A stretch of 64,000 nucleotides of DNA, taken from contig CAVTTK010000002.1 of the NCBI GenBank assembly GCA_963737625.1, positions 930,001 through 994,000 on the forward strand. Direction: 5' to 3'. Below, piece after piece: positions 41,089-50,197 of this stretch (position 1 is its first letter; each line of letters opens with the position of its first letter). Under the pieces are notes generated by a model. The model was not told the origin of the DNA and ran no database searches. It saw nothing but the letters and a program-made list of their open reading frames with translations. The position numbers and the translations under genes are program-made. The stretch is from Bog-756 sp963737625 (lineage in GTDB: Bacteria > Actinomycetota > Acidimicrobiia > Acidimicrobiales > RAAP-2).

Positions 41089-42639
41089 GTGAGGCTTCGC
41101 ACCACCTACCGGCAACCCGGAGCGGGCCGCTACGGCAAGCCGGGTGGGGCCTGGGACGTACCGACACTCGACGCCCTGCTCTCGTCCCCCCGCGACGCCA
41201 CCAGCCTGGCCGTGGTGGATGGCGACGTGTCGATCGACGCCGGAACGCTCGAGCAGCTGGTTTCCTCGGTGGCCGGTGGACTCCGGCGCCTCGGGGTGCG
41301 ACGGGGTGACGTGGTGGCGTGGCAGCTGCCCAACTGGTGGGAGGCCCTGGTGCTCTTCCGGGCCTGCTGGCGCTCGGGTGCGGTGGCCGCCCCCATCCAC
41401 CATCAGGTGGGTTCGGCCGAGGTGTCCCGGGTGCTCGACGATCTCGGGCCGGCCCTGACGCTGAGCACCCCCGGTCAGCCGTTGGCCGGTCTGGTCGATG
41501 CCGTGGGGGTGCGCACCGGTGACGCCCGGTTCGAGGATCTCCTCGCCGGACCTCCCCTGGCCACCGGTGCGGCCCGGGGCTCGGACATGGCCGTGATCCT
41601 GTTCACCTCAGGCTCGACCGGGCATCCCAAGGCGGTGCTCCACACCCATCGAGGCCTGGCCTACAAGGCCCGGTCGATGACCCGGGCCCACGGCCTCACC
41701 ACCGCCGACGTGGCTCTCATGCCTTCGCCGCTGGCCCATGTGTCCGGACTACTCAACTCGGTACTCGTGCCCGGCACGGCGGCCATGGCGGTGGTCCTGA
41801 TGGAGAAGTGGGACGCCGAACGGGGCGTCCGCCTGGCCGGTCGGCATCGGGCCTCGTTCATGATCGGACCGCCGACCCTGTTCGTCGGAATGATGGAGGT
41901 TCCCGGCTACCAGGTCCAGGTCCAGAGCCTGCGCCTCGTGTCCTGCGGAGCCATGGGGGTGACGCCCGGGTTCATCGACTCGGCCCGCCAGGCATTCGGG
42001 GCCGTCGTCAAACGGACCTACGGGTCGACCGAGGCCCCCACCATCACCACCAGCGCCTTCGACGACCCCCCGGCATGGGCCCGCGACACGGACGGCCACC
42101 CCGTGGGGGAAGGCGAAGTGCGGGTCGTCGACCCGGCCACGGACCGACCGGTCGCCACCGGTCAGCGGGGCGAGGTCATGGTGCGGGGGCCCGAGCTCTT
42201 CGTCGGCTACGGCGAGGAGTCCCAGACCCGGGCGGCCGTTCGCCACGGTTGGTTCGCCACCGGCGACCTCGGTGTCCTCGACGCCAACGGCTGCCTGTCC
42301 ATCGTCGGTCGTCTGAAGGAGCTGATCATCCGCGGAGGGGAGAACATCGCCTCCGCCGAAGTGGAGCGGGTACTCGAGCAGCACCCCGAGGTCCGCCAGG
42401 CCGTGGTGGTGGGCTGTCCCGACCGGCGCCTCGGTGAGCGGGTGGCCGCCTTCGTGGTGGGGAGCCCGGCCGTCGACGTGGACGAGTGCCGACGGTGGTT
42501 CGCCGATCAGGGGATGGCCCGGTTCAAGACCCCCGAGGTGGTTGTCCACCTGGAGGAGATTCCCCTCCTGGGCGTGGGCAAGCCGGACCGCCAGGCCCTC
42601 CGGTCACGGGCCGCCGCCCTCACCGTGGTCGAACGCTGA
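41089..42639 (+). CDS. Acyl-CoA synthetase (AMP-forming)
   Basis: A 516-residue acid-CoA ligase. FTSGSTGHPKAVLHTH is the P-loop, RTYGSTEAPT the adenine-binding motif, and GDLGVLDANGCLSIVGRLKELIIRGGENI the hinge region. The final ligase motif with the catalytic Lys is near GVGKPDRQAL. It would activate a medium or aromatic acid for the surrounding CoA pathway. The GTG at 41089 is the first good in-frame start after the crotonase stop, 26 nt downstream; a longer frame overlaps that gene and is unlikely. Probably in one operon with the crotonase. Confidence 0.92.
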   Translation: MRLRTTYRQPGAGRYGKPGGAWDVPTLDALLSSPRDATSLAVVDGDVSIDAGTLEQLVSSVAGGLRRLGVRRGDVVAWQLPNWWEALVLFRACWRSGAVAAPIHHQVGSAEVSRVLDDLGPALTLSTPGQPLAGLVDAVGVRTGDARFEDLLAGPPLATGAARGSDMAVILFTSGSTGHPKAVLHTHRGLAYKARSMTRAHGLTTADVALMPSPLAHVSGLLNSVLVPGTAAMAVVLMEKWDAERGVRLAGRHRASFMIGPPTLFVGMMEVPGYQVQVQSLRLVSCGAMGVTPGFIDSARQAFGAVVKRTYGSTEAPTITTSAFDDPPAWARDTDGHPVGEGEVRVVDPATDRPVATGQRGEVMVRGPELFVGYGEESQTRAAVRHGWFATGDLGVLDANGCLSIVGRLKELIIRGGENIASAEVERVLEQHPEVRQAVVVGCPDRRLGERVAAFVVGSPAVDVDECRRWFADQGMARFKTPEVVVHLEEIPLLGVGKPDRQALRSRAAALTVVER

Positions 42640-42714
42640 GGGTCTTGTTCGGGCCACCGCGTTGAGACGACAGAGTCGAAGTAGCACCGAGAGACAGAGA
42701 AGAGCGAGGTAGGG

Positions 42715-44208
42715 ATGGAAGCGGGAATCGTGTCGTGGGGTGTCTACCTGCCGTACTGGCGGCTGGAGCGCCAGGCCATCGGCCGTGCCTTCGGCGCGGC
42801 CCCGGGCAAAGGCCAGCGGGCGGTGGCCTCCTACGACGAGGACACCACGTCGATGGCCGTGGAGGCCGGCCGCCGGGCCCTGGCCGTGAGTGGCGTGCCG
42901 GAACCCGTGGACCTGTTCTTCTCCACTCCGGCGCCGGCGTACCTCGACAAGACCAATGCCACCACGGTCCACGCCGGGCTGGGGCTCCCCCCCGACACCG
43001 GCGCCTACGACCTGTGCGGGTCGGTGCGCTCGGGCTGGGCCGCCGTCCGACTGGCCGCCCTGGCCGGGGCCCGGGCGCCGGCCATGGCCGTGGTCTCGGA
43101 CCTGCGCACCGGCTTGCCCGGTGGGCCCGATGAGACCCAGGGGGGCGACGGTGCCGTGGCCTTCGTGTTCGCCCCGGAGGGAGGGGTGACCGAGCAGTTG
43201 GGCCATGGCTCGACCACCGATGAGTTCCTCGACCGGTGGCGGGTCCCCGGCGAGTCCACCTCGCGCCAATGGGAGGACCGGTTCGGTGAGGAGGCCTACC
43301 TGCCCCTCGCCCGCTCGGCCTTCAGCCGGGCCCTCGATGACGCGGGAATTGCCCCCGCCGATGTGGACCATCTGATCGTCACCGGACTCCATGCCCGGGC
43401 CGTGGCCGGCCTCAAGAAGGCCCTCGGAGTGCCTGGTGACCGGGTGGTGCCCGACCACGCCGGCCTGATCGGCAATCTGGGGGCGGCCCAGTCCGGCCTG
43501 CAGCTGGCCGAGGCGCTGGAGCGGGCCTCGGTGGGCCAGGTCATCGTGGTGGTGGAGGTGGCCGACGGAGCCGACGCGGTGGTGCTCCGCACCACTCCGG
43601 CGTTGACCGCGGCCCAGGATGCCCGCCGGGAGGCCGGGCTCCGACCCGTGGCCGAGCTGGTCACCGAGGGCCGCTCCGACCTGGACTATGCCGTCTTCCT
43701 CTCCTGGCGGGGCCAGCTGCACCGGGAGCCGCCCCGGCGTCCCGATCCTGAGCGCCCGGACGCCCCGGCCAGTCTGCGGGGGGAGGGGTGGAAGTTCGGG
43801 TTCAACGCCAGCCGGTGCACGGTCTGCGGCTTCCGCCATCTCCCGCCCACCCGGATCTGCCTGTCCTGTCGGGCCGTGGACCAGATGGCGCCCGAGCGGA
43901 TGGCCGACCTGAAGGGCACGGTGGCCACCTGGACCGTCGACCACCTGGCCTTCAGCCTCTCGCCCCCCCTGGTGGGTGCGGTCATCGACTTCGACGGCGG
44001 CGGTCGCTACCGCGGCGAGATGACCGACGTGGATCCGGACGCGGTGGCCGTGGGCACCCGGGTGGCCATGACCTTCCGGCGCCTCTACAGCACGGACGGG
44101 GTCCACAACTACTTCTGGAAGGCCCGGCCGGTGACCGACGATACGCTTGGGGAACCGGAACCCGTCCAGTCGGGTGCCCACCGAGCACAAGGAGCGGCAG
44201 CGTCATGA
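42715..44208 (+). CDS. HMG-CoA synthase-like/DUF35 OB-fold fusion protein
   Basis: A 497-residue two-part protein. Residues 1-310 resemble the archaeal-type HMG-CoA synthase fold: VSWGVYLPYWRLERQAIGRAFG, then SYDEDTTSMAVEAGRRAL. At the usual active-site segment it reads DLCGSVRSGWAA. My alignment to the archaeal FACKAG motif puts Val104 at the catalytic Cys, with Cys101 three residues earlier. Residues about 355-470 form a DUF35 unit: zinc-ribbon CTVCGF and CLSCRA followed by an OB-fold. It is coupled by ATGA to a thiolase gene. In archaea the thiolase, HMG-CoA synthase and DUF35 proteins form one complex. GAGGTAGGG precedes the ATG. Confidence 0.85.
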   Translation: MEAGIVSWGVYLPYWRLERQAIGRAFGAAPGKGQRAVASYDEDTTSMAVEAGRRALAVSGVPEPVDLFFSTPAPAYLDKTNATTVHAGLGLPPDTGAYDLCGSVRSGWAAVRLAALAGARAPAMAVVSDLRTGLPGGPDETQGGDGAVAFVFAPEGGVTEQLGHGSTTDEFLDRWRVPGESTSRQWEDRFGEEAYLPLARSAFSRALDDAGIAPADVDHLIVTGLHARAVAGLKKALGVPGDRVVPDHAGLIGNLGAAQSGLQLAEALERASVGQVIVVVEVADGADAVVLRTTPALTAAQDARREAGLRPVAELVTEGRSDLDYAVFLSWRGQLHREPPRRPDPERPDAPASLRGEGWKFGFNASRCTVCGFRHLPPTRICLSCRAVDQMAPERMADLKGTVATWTVDHLAFSLSPPLVGAVIDFDGGGRYRGEMTDVDPDAVAVGTRVAMTFRRLYSTDGVHNYFWKARPVTDDTLGEPEPVQSGAHRAQGAAAS

Positions 44209-45410
44209 CCAGTTCGGGAATCCGCGACCGGGTGGCCATCGTCGGGATGGGATGCACCCGCTTCGGTGAGCTCTGGGACCAGGGGACCAACGACCTCCTC
44301 ACGGACGCCGCCGTCGAGTGCACCACGTCGGCCGGGGTGGCTATCGACGCTATCGACGCCTTCTGGCTGGGGACACTCGGCGCGGGCAACTCGGGTATCA
44401 CGCTGTCCAAGCCGTTGAAGATCGGGTACAAGCCGGTGACCCGGGTCGAGAACTTCTGTGCCACCGGGTCCGAGGCCTTCCGCAACGCCTGCTACGCCGT
44501 GGCCTGCGGGGCCTACGAGCTGGTCATGGCCATCGGCGTGGAGAAGCTGAAGGACTCGGGCTACTCCGGTCTGACCGGCATCCACAAGGTGGGGGACGGG
44601 ACGAACGCCGCCCTCAGCTCTCCGGCCGCCTTCTCCTTCCTCGTGCCGGCCTACTGCCACAAGTACGGGGTGGACCCCGACGAGATGGGCTCGGTGCTCA
44701 ACCGCATCGCCTGGAAGAACCACCGGAACGGGGCGGTCAACCCTCGGGCCCAGTACCAAAAGGAGGTCTCGCTGGAGAAGATCGCCGCCTCGCCTCGGGT
44801 GGCCGGCCAGCTCGGTGTGTTCGACTGCAGCGGGGTCAGTGACGGGGCGGCGGCCGCCCTGATCTGTCGGGCCGAGGACGCCCACAAGTACACCGACTCA
44901 CCGCTGTACGTGAAGGGTCTCAGCCTGGTGGCCGGGCCGGCGGCCGGTGCCATCGATCCCGACTACGACTACACGACGTTCGAGGAGGTGGTCCGGTCGG
45001 CCGCCGACGCCTACCAGCAGGCCGGGGTGACCGATCCGCGTTCCCAGCTGGCCATGGCCGAGGTGCACGACTGCTTCACGCCCACCGAGTTGGTGCTCAT
45101 GGAGGATCTGGGCTTCGCCGAGCGGGGCACGGCGTGGAAGGAGGTCATGGCGGGGACCTTCGACCGTGACGGGGAGCTCCCGGTCAACCCGGACGGGGGC
45201 CTGAAGAGCTTTGGCCACCCCATCGGGGCCACCGGACTGCGCATGCTCTTCGAGTGCTGGCTCCAGCTCCGGCGACAGGCGCCCGCCGAGCGCCAGATCG
45301 CCACGGTGACCGAGGGCGGTCGCACGTTGGGGCTGACGCACAACCTGGGAGGGGCGCCCGGCGAGTGTGTCAGCTTCGTGGGTGTGGTCGGCACCGAGCC
45401 CTCGGACTGA
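44205..45410 (+). CDS. Thiolase (acetyl-CoA acetyltransferase/SCP-x type)
   Basis: A 401-residue thiolase-superfamily enzyme. Residue C85 (NFCATGSEA) is the nucleophile, H289 lies in VHDCFTPTE, and GHPIGATG (337-344) supplies the second catalytic His, so the active site is complete. The HDCF motif marks the SCP2/lipid-transfer type rather than the classical FadA type. It would cleave or condense acyl-CoAs, probably bound to the DUF35 domain of the upstream protein, with which it is translationally coupled (ATGA). Retro-aldolases such as Ltp2 share the fold but lack such a complete set. GGAG lies before the ATG. Confidence 0.92.
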   Translation: MTSSGIRDRVAIVGMGCTRFGELWDQGTNDLLTDAAVECTTSAGVAIDAIDAFWLGTLGAGNSGITLSKPLKIGYKPVTRVENFCATGSEAFRNACYAVACGAYELVMAIGVEKLKDSGYSGLTGIHKVGDGTNAALSSPAAFSFLVPAYCHKYGVDPDEMGSVLNRIAWKNHRNGAVNPRAQYQKEVSLEKIAASPRVAGQLGVFDCSGVSDGAAAALICRAEDAHKYTDSPLYVKGLSLVAGPAAGAIDPDYDYTTFEEVVRSAADAYQQAGVTDPRSQLAMAEVHDCFTPTELVLMEDLGFAERGTAWKEVMAGTFDRDGELPVNPDGGLKSFGHPIGATGLRMLFECWLQLRRQAPAERQIATVTEGGRTLGLTHNLGGAPGECVSFVGVVGTEPSD

Positions 45411-45411
45411 G

Positions 45412-46635
45412 ATGGCCTCCTCCTCCGGGCGGGACCCCGGTACCGAGACCGAGGACCAGGCCGCCCTCCGCCAGTTGGCCCGTGAGGTTGCTGCCCGGGA
45501 GGTGGGCCCGAGGGCGGCCGAGCACGACGAGAGCGGCGAGGTGCCCCGCCAGGCCATCGCCGCCATGGCCGCCGCCGACCTCTTCCGGGTGACCATCGGC
45601 GAGCAGTGGGGGGGACTCGGCATGGGGGACGTGGAGGCCGCCATCGTCCTGGAGGAGATCGCCCGCCACGACGTGTCCACGGCCATCTGCTGTCAGCTGG
45701 CCTATAACGGGCCCGCCCGGGGGATCGAGCATCTGGGATCGGATGCCCTGAAGGACCGGTGGCTGCCGGTGGTGGCCGACGGTGAGGCCATCATCAGCAT
45801 CGGCATCACCGAGCCCGACGCCGGCTCCGCCGTGCAGGGGATGCGCACCGCCCTCAAGCCGGACGGGCCGGGCGGCTGGAGGCTCGACGGCTACAAGAAC
45901 TACTCCACCCTGGGGCACGCAGCCTCGGCCGTGCTGGTGTGGTGCCGCTGGCCCGGGGGCGAGGGCGCCCGGGGGATCGGCGCAGTCATCGTCCCCATGG
46001 ACCGCGAGGGGGTGTCCCTGGTGGGGAGGCACCGCGGGATGGGCATCCATGCCGCCACCGAGTCCGAGATTGCCTTCGACGGCGTGGCCATCACCGAGGA
46101 GGACGTGCTGGTGGCCGGTGATCCCACCTCGGGCGAGCCGTTCAAGCTGCTCCTGTCCCACCTCAACCACGAGCGCTGCGGGAACGCCGCCATGTGCGTG
46201 GGTGCGGCTCAGGGGGCGCTCGAACGGGCGGCCGGCTACATGCGGGACCGGGTCATCGGGGGCCGGCCCATCGCCGACCTCCAGGGGCTGCAGTGGAAAT
46301 TGGCCGACATGGCCGTGGCCCTCGAGGGGGCCCGCCTGCTCCTGGGCCGGGCCGTGCGACTCGCCGGCCCGGGAGGCACGCCTCCGGCCCTCGAGACGGC
46401 CATGGCCAAGACCGCGGCCAACCTGGCGGCCAAGTACGTGTGTGACGAGGCCATCCAGATCCACGGCGGTTACGGCTACAGCCGCGAGTACCCGCTGGAG
46501 CGGGCGTACCGGGACATCCGGGGCCTGTGCATCGGGGCCGGGACCGTCGAGGCCCAGCGCAACTACATCGGCTCCAGTGTGGCCGCCGGTCGGACCACGG
46601 CCTCACCCGGCTGGATCCCCGGCTCGGAACTCTGA
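45412..46635 (+). CDS. Acyl-CoA dehydrogenase
   Basis: A 407-residue acyl-CoA dehydrogenase. SIGITEPDAGSAVQGM is the FAD-binding ITEP motif, LNHERCGNAAMCVGAAQGAL the helix near the flavin, and IQIHGGYGYSREYPLERAYRDIRG the C-terminal signature. The MCAD-Glu376 position reads IGAGT, so the base is not at that place; the Glu in LNHERC could serve, as in IVD-like enzymes. It begins 1 nt after the thiolase stop, in the HMGCS/DUF35-thiolase operon. The substrate is unknown. Confidence 0.92.
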   Translation: MASSSGRDPGTETEDQAALRQLAREVAAREVGPRAAEHDESGEVPRQAIAAMAAADLFRVTIGEQWGGLGMGDVEAAIVLEEIARHDVSTAICCQLAYNGPARGIEHLGSDALKDRWLPVVADGEAIISIGITEPDAGSAVQGMRTALKPDGPGGWRLDGYKNYSTLGHAASAVLVWCRWPGGEGARGIGAVIVPMDREGVSLVGRHRGMGIHAATESEIAFDGVAITEEDVLVAGDPTSGEPFKLLLSHLNHERCGNAAMCVGAAQGALERAAGYMRDRVIGGRPIADLQGLQWKLADMAVALEGARLLLGRAVRLAGPGGTPPALETAMAKTAANLAAKYVCDEAIQIHGGYGYSREYPLERAYRDIRGLCIGAGTVEAQRNYIGSSVAAGRTTASPGWIPGSEL

Positions 46636-46813
46636 CCCCGGACTACGCCGGTTGGGCGTCCTCCGGCCCTCCGTCAACGTCGTTCACAGTAGGCGGGAAC
46701 GGCATTGTCGCAGCCGACCTGCTGGTGTACCGTGAGGCGCCCCGTCGACCGGTCGACAGGCATCGGGCCCACCCCCGACAGCACAGGCACATCGACGAGA
46801 GAAGGGGGACGGA

Positions 46814-47629
46814 GTGAGTCCAGTCGGTTCGTACGAAGGACGCCGCGTCATCGTGTGCGGTGGAGGGGGAGCCGGCATGGGGGCCGCGGTGGTCCGGCAG
46901 CTGGAGCCCCTCGGTGCCGAGATCCACGTGATCGATCTGAAAGAGCCGCCCCTCGCGGTGGCTAGCTTCCACGCCGTGGACCTGAAGGACCCCGACGCCA
47001 CGGCCGCCACCGTCGAGACCATCGGCGGGCGCATCGATGCCCTGTTCAACTGCGCCGGCCTCCCTGGAGGGCGTTTCTCGGATCTCGACACCATGCTGGT
47101 CAACTTCGTCGGGCAGCGCCACCTGGCCGACCTGGTGGTCGAGCGCATGGATCCCGGAGCGGCCATCGCCAGCATCTCGTCGGGGGCGGGAGCCGGCTGG
47201 CAGGGGAACGTGGAGAAATGGATGCCGTTGGTGACCACGGAGGGATTCGACGAGGGCAGGCAGTGGCTGGAGGAGCACCCGGTCGAGATCGCCAGCGGTT
47301 ACGCGCCGTCCAAGGAGGTCATCATCGTCTGGACCGTGTGGCGCTCGCTGGCTCTGGCCGAGCGGGGTATCCGGATCAACTGCACCCTTCCCGGCCCGAC
47401 CGACACCCCGATGATGCCGGACTTCGAGGAGCAGATGGGAAAGACGTTCATGGACAACTACCCCATCCCCCTGGGCCACCGCCAGACCCCCGACGAGCAG
47501 GCCGCCCCGCTGGTGTTTCTCAACTCACCGGCGGCGTCGGCCATCACCGGGGAGAGCATCCTCACCGACGGCGGCACCATGGCCGCTCTATCCGTCGGCA
47601 CGCTTGACGTGTCGGCCTTCGGGTTTTGA
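46814..47629 (+). CDS. Short-chain dehydrogenase/reductase (3-alpha-HSD-like)
   Basis: A 271-residue SDR. CGGGGAGMGAAV (15-26) is the glycine-rich NAD(P) site, FNCAG the NxAG-like motif, SISSGAGAG carries the catalytic Ser, and YAPSKE the Tyr-xxx-Lys. The long insert between Ser and Tyr (about 40 residues) and the GPTDTPMMPDF segment resemble bacterial 3-alpha-hydroxysteroid dehydrogenases. It would oxidise or reduce a hydroxyl or ketone on a sterol- or terpenoid-like substrate. AAGGGGG precedes the GTG; TACCGT near 46729 could be its -10 box. The TesB-like gene overlaps its stop. Confidence 0.88.
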   Translation: MSPVGSYEGRRVIVCGGGGAGMGAAVVRQLEPLGAEIHVIDLKEPPLAVASFHAVDLKDPDATAATVETIGGRIDALFNCAGLPGGRFSDLDTMLVNFVGQRHLADLVVERMDPGAAIASISSGAGAGWQGNVEKWMPLVTTEGFDEGRQWLEEHPVEIASGYAPSKEVIIVWTVWRSLALAERGIRINCTLPGPTDTPMMPDFEEQMGKTFMDNYPIPLGHRQTPDEQAAPLVFLNSPAASAITGESILTDGGTMAALSVGTLDVSAFGF

Positions 47630-48480
47630 GCGCCAACTCGGGGGCGACGCCCCCGTCCGGTGGCGCCTTCGAGCTCACGCCGGCGGGGGACAACCGGTTC
47701 GTGGCCGGCAACCTCGGTGACCCCGGGGCGCGGGACGTGGTGTACGGCGGCCAGCTGTTGGCCCAGATGATCCTGGCCTCCGACCAGGTGGGCAAGGACA
47801 AGGATGTGGCCTCCATCCACACCATCTTCGCCCGCAGCGCCCGGGTGTCCGACCCCCTGGAGATCGACGTCGACGTGATCCACGACGGGCGAACCATGGG
47901 TAGCCATTCGGTGACGGTGCACCAGGGCGAGCGAGTGTGCGCCCAGGGCCTCATCCTGCGTCGGCTCGACGCCCCGGATCTCATCCGTCACCAGCCGGAC
48001 ATGCCCGACGTGGCCGGACCGGAAGAGTCGCCCGACACCGGGCAGGGAGGCCTGCTGGCCCCGGGGAGCGACCTGCGCGTCGTCGGTGGCGTCAATACCT
48101 GGGACCCCGATGCGCCGGTGGCCCCGGCCGAGCTGTTTGCCTGGGTGCGCCTCCCGTCCGAATCGGACGACCCGGCCATGGCCCAGGCCATGCTGGCCTA
48201 CGGCACCGACGGGTTCCTCATCGGCACGGCCATGCTGCCCCACGCCGGGGTGGGGCAGAACATGGCCCACCGCAACATCGCCACCGGGGTGGTCTCCCAC
48301 ACCCTGACCTTCCACGAGCCGGTCCCTGTCGGGGAGTGGCTGCTCCTGGCCCACGAGAGCCCCTATGCCGGCCGGGGGGCCAGCTACGGTCGGGCCCACG
48401 TCTTCAGCCGGGACGGCCGTCTGGTGGCCTCGTTCGTGCAGGAGAACATGATCCGTGACACGGGGCCTACCGACCATTGA
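47626..48480 (+). CDS. Acyl-CoA thioesterase II (TesB-like)
   Basis: A 284-residue double-hotdog thioesterase. The N-terminal hotdog has VVYGGQLLAQMILASDQV, and the C-terminal one has ATGVVSHTLTFHEPVPVGEWLLL with SPYAGRGASYGRAHVFSRDG, the TesB signature. It hydrolyses acyl-CoA to free acid and CoA, probably to recycle CoA from dead-end intermediates of the neighbouring route. It starts at a TTG that overlaps the SDR stop (TTGA), so it is translated in tandem with the SDR. Cytoplasmic. Confidence 0.9.
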   Translation: MSANSGATPPSGGAFELTPAGDNRFVAGNLGDPGARDVVYGGQLLAQMILASDQVGKDKDVASIHTIFARSARVSDPLEIDVDVIHDGRTMGSHSVTVHQGERVCAQGLILRRLDAPDLIRHQPDMPDVAGPEESPDTGQGGLLAPGSDLRVVGGVNTWDPDAPVAPAELFAWVRLPSESDDPAMAQAMLAYGTDGFLIGTAMLPHAGVGQNMAHRNIATGVVSHTLTFHEPVPVGEWLLLAHESPYAGRGASYGRAHVFSRDGRLVASFVQENMIRDTGPTDH

Positions 48481-48490
48481 GTCGTGGCAG

Positions 48491-49306
48491 TCAGCGCAGA
48501 CGCCACTCGATACGCCTGCCGGTGGTGAAGCGCTCCTGACCCTCCTCCAGCAGGGTCCGATCGGTGCCCACGTGGGTGAAGAGGAAGGCGTGGTCGAGGG
48601 CCTGGCGCCGGGAGACCTCGAGCCCCATCCACATGGCCCGCAGGGTGCCCTGCTCGGCCAGGGCCGGCTGGTCGGCGATGGCCTGGGCCGCCCACTCGGT
48701 CCGTTCACGCAGTTCGCCGGCGGGCACCACCTCGGTGACGAAGCCGATCTGGTGGGCCCGGTGGGCCGACATGCGTTCATGGGCCCCGAGCAGGGCTAGG
48801 CGCATGACCTCCTGGAACGGCATCTTGTGCAGCAGGAAGATGGGCTCGAAGGCGGCGGGCATGCCGTAGGTCACATGGGGGTCGAAAAAGGTGGCGTGCT
48901 CGGCGGCGATGATGAAGTCCACCTCACCGAGGATGTAGAAGGCTCCGCCGCAGGCCATGCCGTTGACCGCGGCGATGACCGGCTTCCACAGGTCGTTCGA
49001 CTTGGGACAGACGCTCTTGCCCGGATCGTCGAAGTCCCAGGGGGTGTTGTACCCGGGCAGCTTGCCGGGGGGCAGGTCGTCGAAGGAGCCGACCCCCTGG
49101 CGGTCCAGCCCGGTGCAGAAGGCCTTCTCCCCGCTGCCCGTCAGCACGATGCACCGGACGTCGTCGTTGGTGCGGAGCATCAGCCACAACTCCCGCAACT
49201 CCCGCTGCATAGTGGTGTCGAAAGCGTTGAGCGCCTCGGGGCGGTTGAGGGTGACCCATGCCACGCCATCGGATTCGTCGTACAGAAGGGACTCGAAGTC
49301 GGGCAT
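48491..49306 (-). CDS. Enoyl-CoA hydratase/isomerase family protein
   Basis: A 271-residue crotonase-fold protein: EKAFCTGLDRQG and NGMACGGAFYILGEVDFIIAAE form the oxyanion hole, followed by PHVTYGMPAAFEPIFL. The second Glu position is not obvious. I chose the ATG at 49306 since TACCAT lies 7 nt upstream, the leaderless geometry common here; ATG 49315 would overlap that box. It is convergent with the TesB-like gene, so it is separate from that operon. Confidence 0.88.
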   Translation of the reverse strand: MPDFESLLYDESDGVAWVTLNRPEALNAFDTTMQRELRELWLMLRTNDDVRCIVLTGSGEKAFCTGLDRQGVGSFDDLPPGKLPGYNTPWDFDDPGKSVCPKSNDLWKPVIAAVNGMACGGAFYILGEVDFIIAAEHATFFDPHVTYGMPAAFEPIFLLHKMPFQEVMRLALLGAHERMSAHRAHQIGFVTEVVPAGELRERTEWAAQAIADQPALAEQGTLRAMWMGLEVSRRQALDHAFLFTHVGTDRTLLEEGQERFTTGRRIEWRLR

Positions 49307-49313
49307 GGCGGCC

Positions 49314-49319
49314 ATGGTA
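49314..49319 (-). promoter_or_regulatory. -10 box, leaderless
   Basis: TACCAT on the minus strand, 7 nt before the ATG at 49306. It favours this start over the ATG at 49315. Confidence 0.35.
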
Positions 49320-49364
49320 TCGGGACTGCCGACATGGACGGGAGGGGACCACCGGCGTCCTCTT

Positions 49365-50141
49365 CTAGGGCACCAGGACTTCGACGAACTCGGCCCGGGA
49401 GGCCTCCCACCATCGCCGGCGCCTGTCGTAGCGTTCCATGCCCCCCATCTCGTCGAGCATGCGGATGAAGTTCTCGTCGCCGGCCGCGGCGCGGCACCGG
49501 ACGAACTCCCCACCCCGCCGCATCGAGCGGTCGAGGTCCGAGAGCAGGTGGTGACGGTCCTCGATCCCCAACCCGTAGGTGTCAGCGATCAGCCTCAAGC
49601 GGTCCGGCCGGTTCGATTCCCGCCACCCGAGCTTGGCTGCGCTCAGGTCGTCGTCGATGGGGACGCACATCCGGGCGAACTGGGCCAGATCGTGAACCGG
49701 TCGCCCAGGCCCGGCGAAATCGAAGTCGACCAGGCCCACGGCGACCCCGCCACGGAAGACCACGTTCTCCAGGCAGACGTCGTTGTGGCAGAGCACCGGG
49801 CCCCCCTGGGGGTCGGCCAACTCGGTGCTCCAGGAGGCGGTAATGGGATCGACGCGGGCCGAAGCCACGTGGAACGCCGACAAGAGCACGGTGACCGACT
49901 TCAGCGCGGCATCGGACTGCGCCCATCCCGGGTAGGGCGGGAGGGGCACGTCGCCCTCGATGTAGACCAGCCGCTCCCTTCCGTCCGGGTCGAAGCCGTC
50001 GGGCACCGGGGCGCCAGTGAACCCTGTGGCCCGGAGGGAGGTCAAGAAGGCGTGGATGGGGACGGAACGCACCGACGCCGGCCGCAGCACGATGTCCCCC
50101 CGTCGAGTGACGCGACCGGCGTTGGCTACGCCGCCCGGCAA
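49365..50141 (-). CDS. APH/ChoK-like phosphotransferase
   Basis: A protein of about 258 residues of the aminoglycoside-phosphotransferase/kinase-like fold. PVLCHNDVCLENVVFRG is the catalytic HxDxxxxN loop and VGLVDFDFAGPGRPVHDLA the metal-binding D-F-D segment. Actinobacterial members often have no antibiotic substrate and may phosphorylate small alcohols. The start is unsure: TTG 50141 has GAGGA 7 nt upstream, while a CTG would overlap the epoxide-hydrolase stop at 50198. The LPGG start resembles family N-termini. Third gene of a minus-strand group with the SRPBCC and LEH genes. Confidence 0.72.
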   Translation of the reverse strand: MPGGVANAGRVTRRGDIVLRPASVRSVPIHAFLTSLRATGFTGAPVPDGFDPDGRERLVYIEGDVPLPPYPGWAQSDAALKSVTVLLSAFHVASARVDPITASWSTELADPQGGPVLCHNDVCLENVVFRGGVAVGLVDFDFAGPGRPVHDLAQFARMCVPIDDDLSAAKLGWRESNRPDRLRLIADTYGLGIEDRHHLLSDLDRSMRRGGEFVRCRAAAGDENFIRMLDEMGGMERYDRRRRWWEASRAEFVEVLVP

Positions 50142-50197
50142 CTGCTGTTCCTCGGGTCCTTCCGTGTGGTGGGCGTCCGGGCGGGGGCCCTCGGGCG

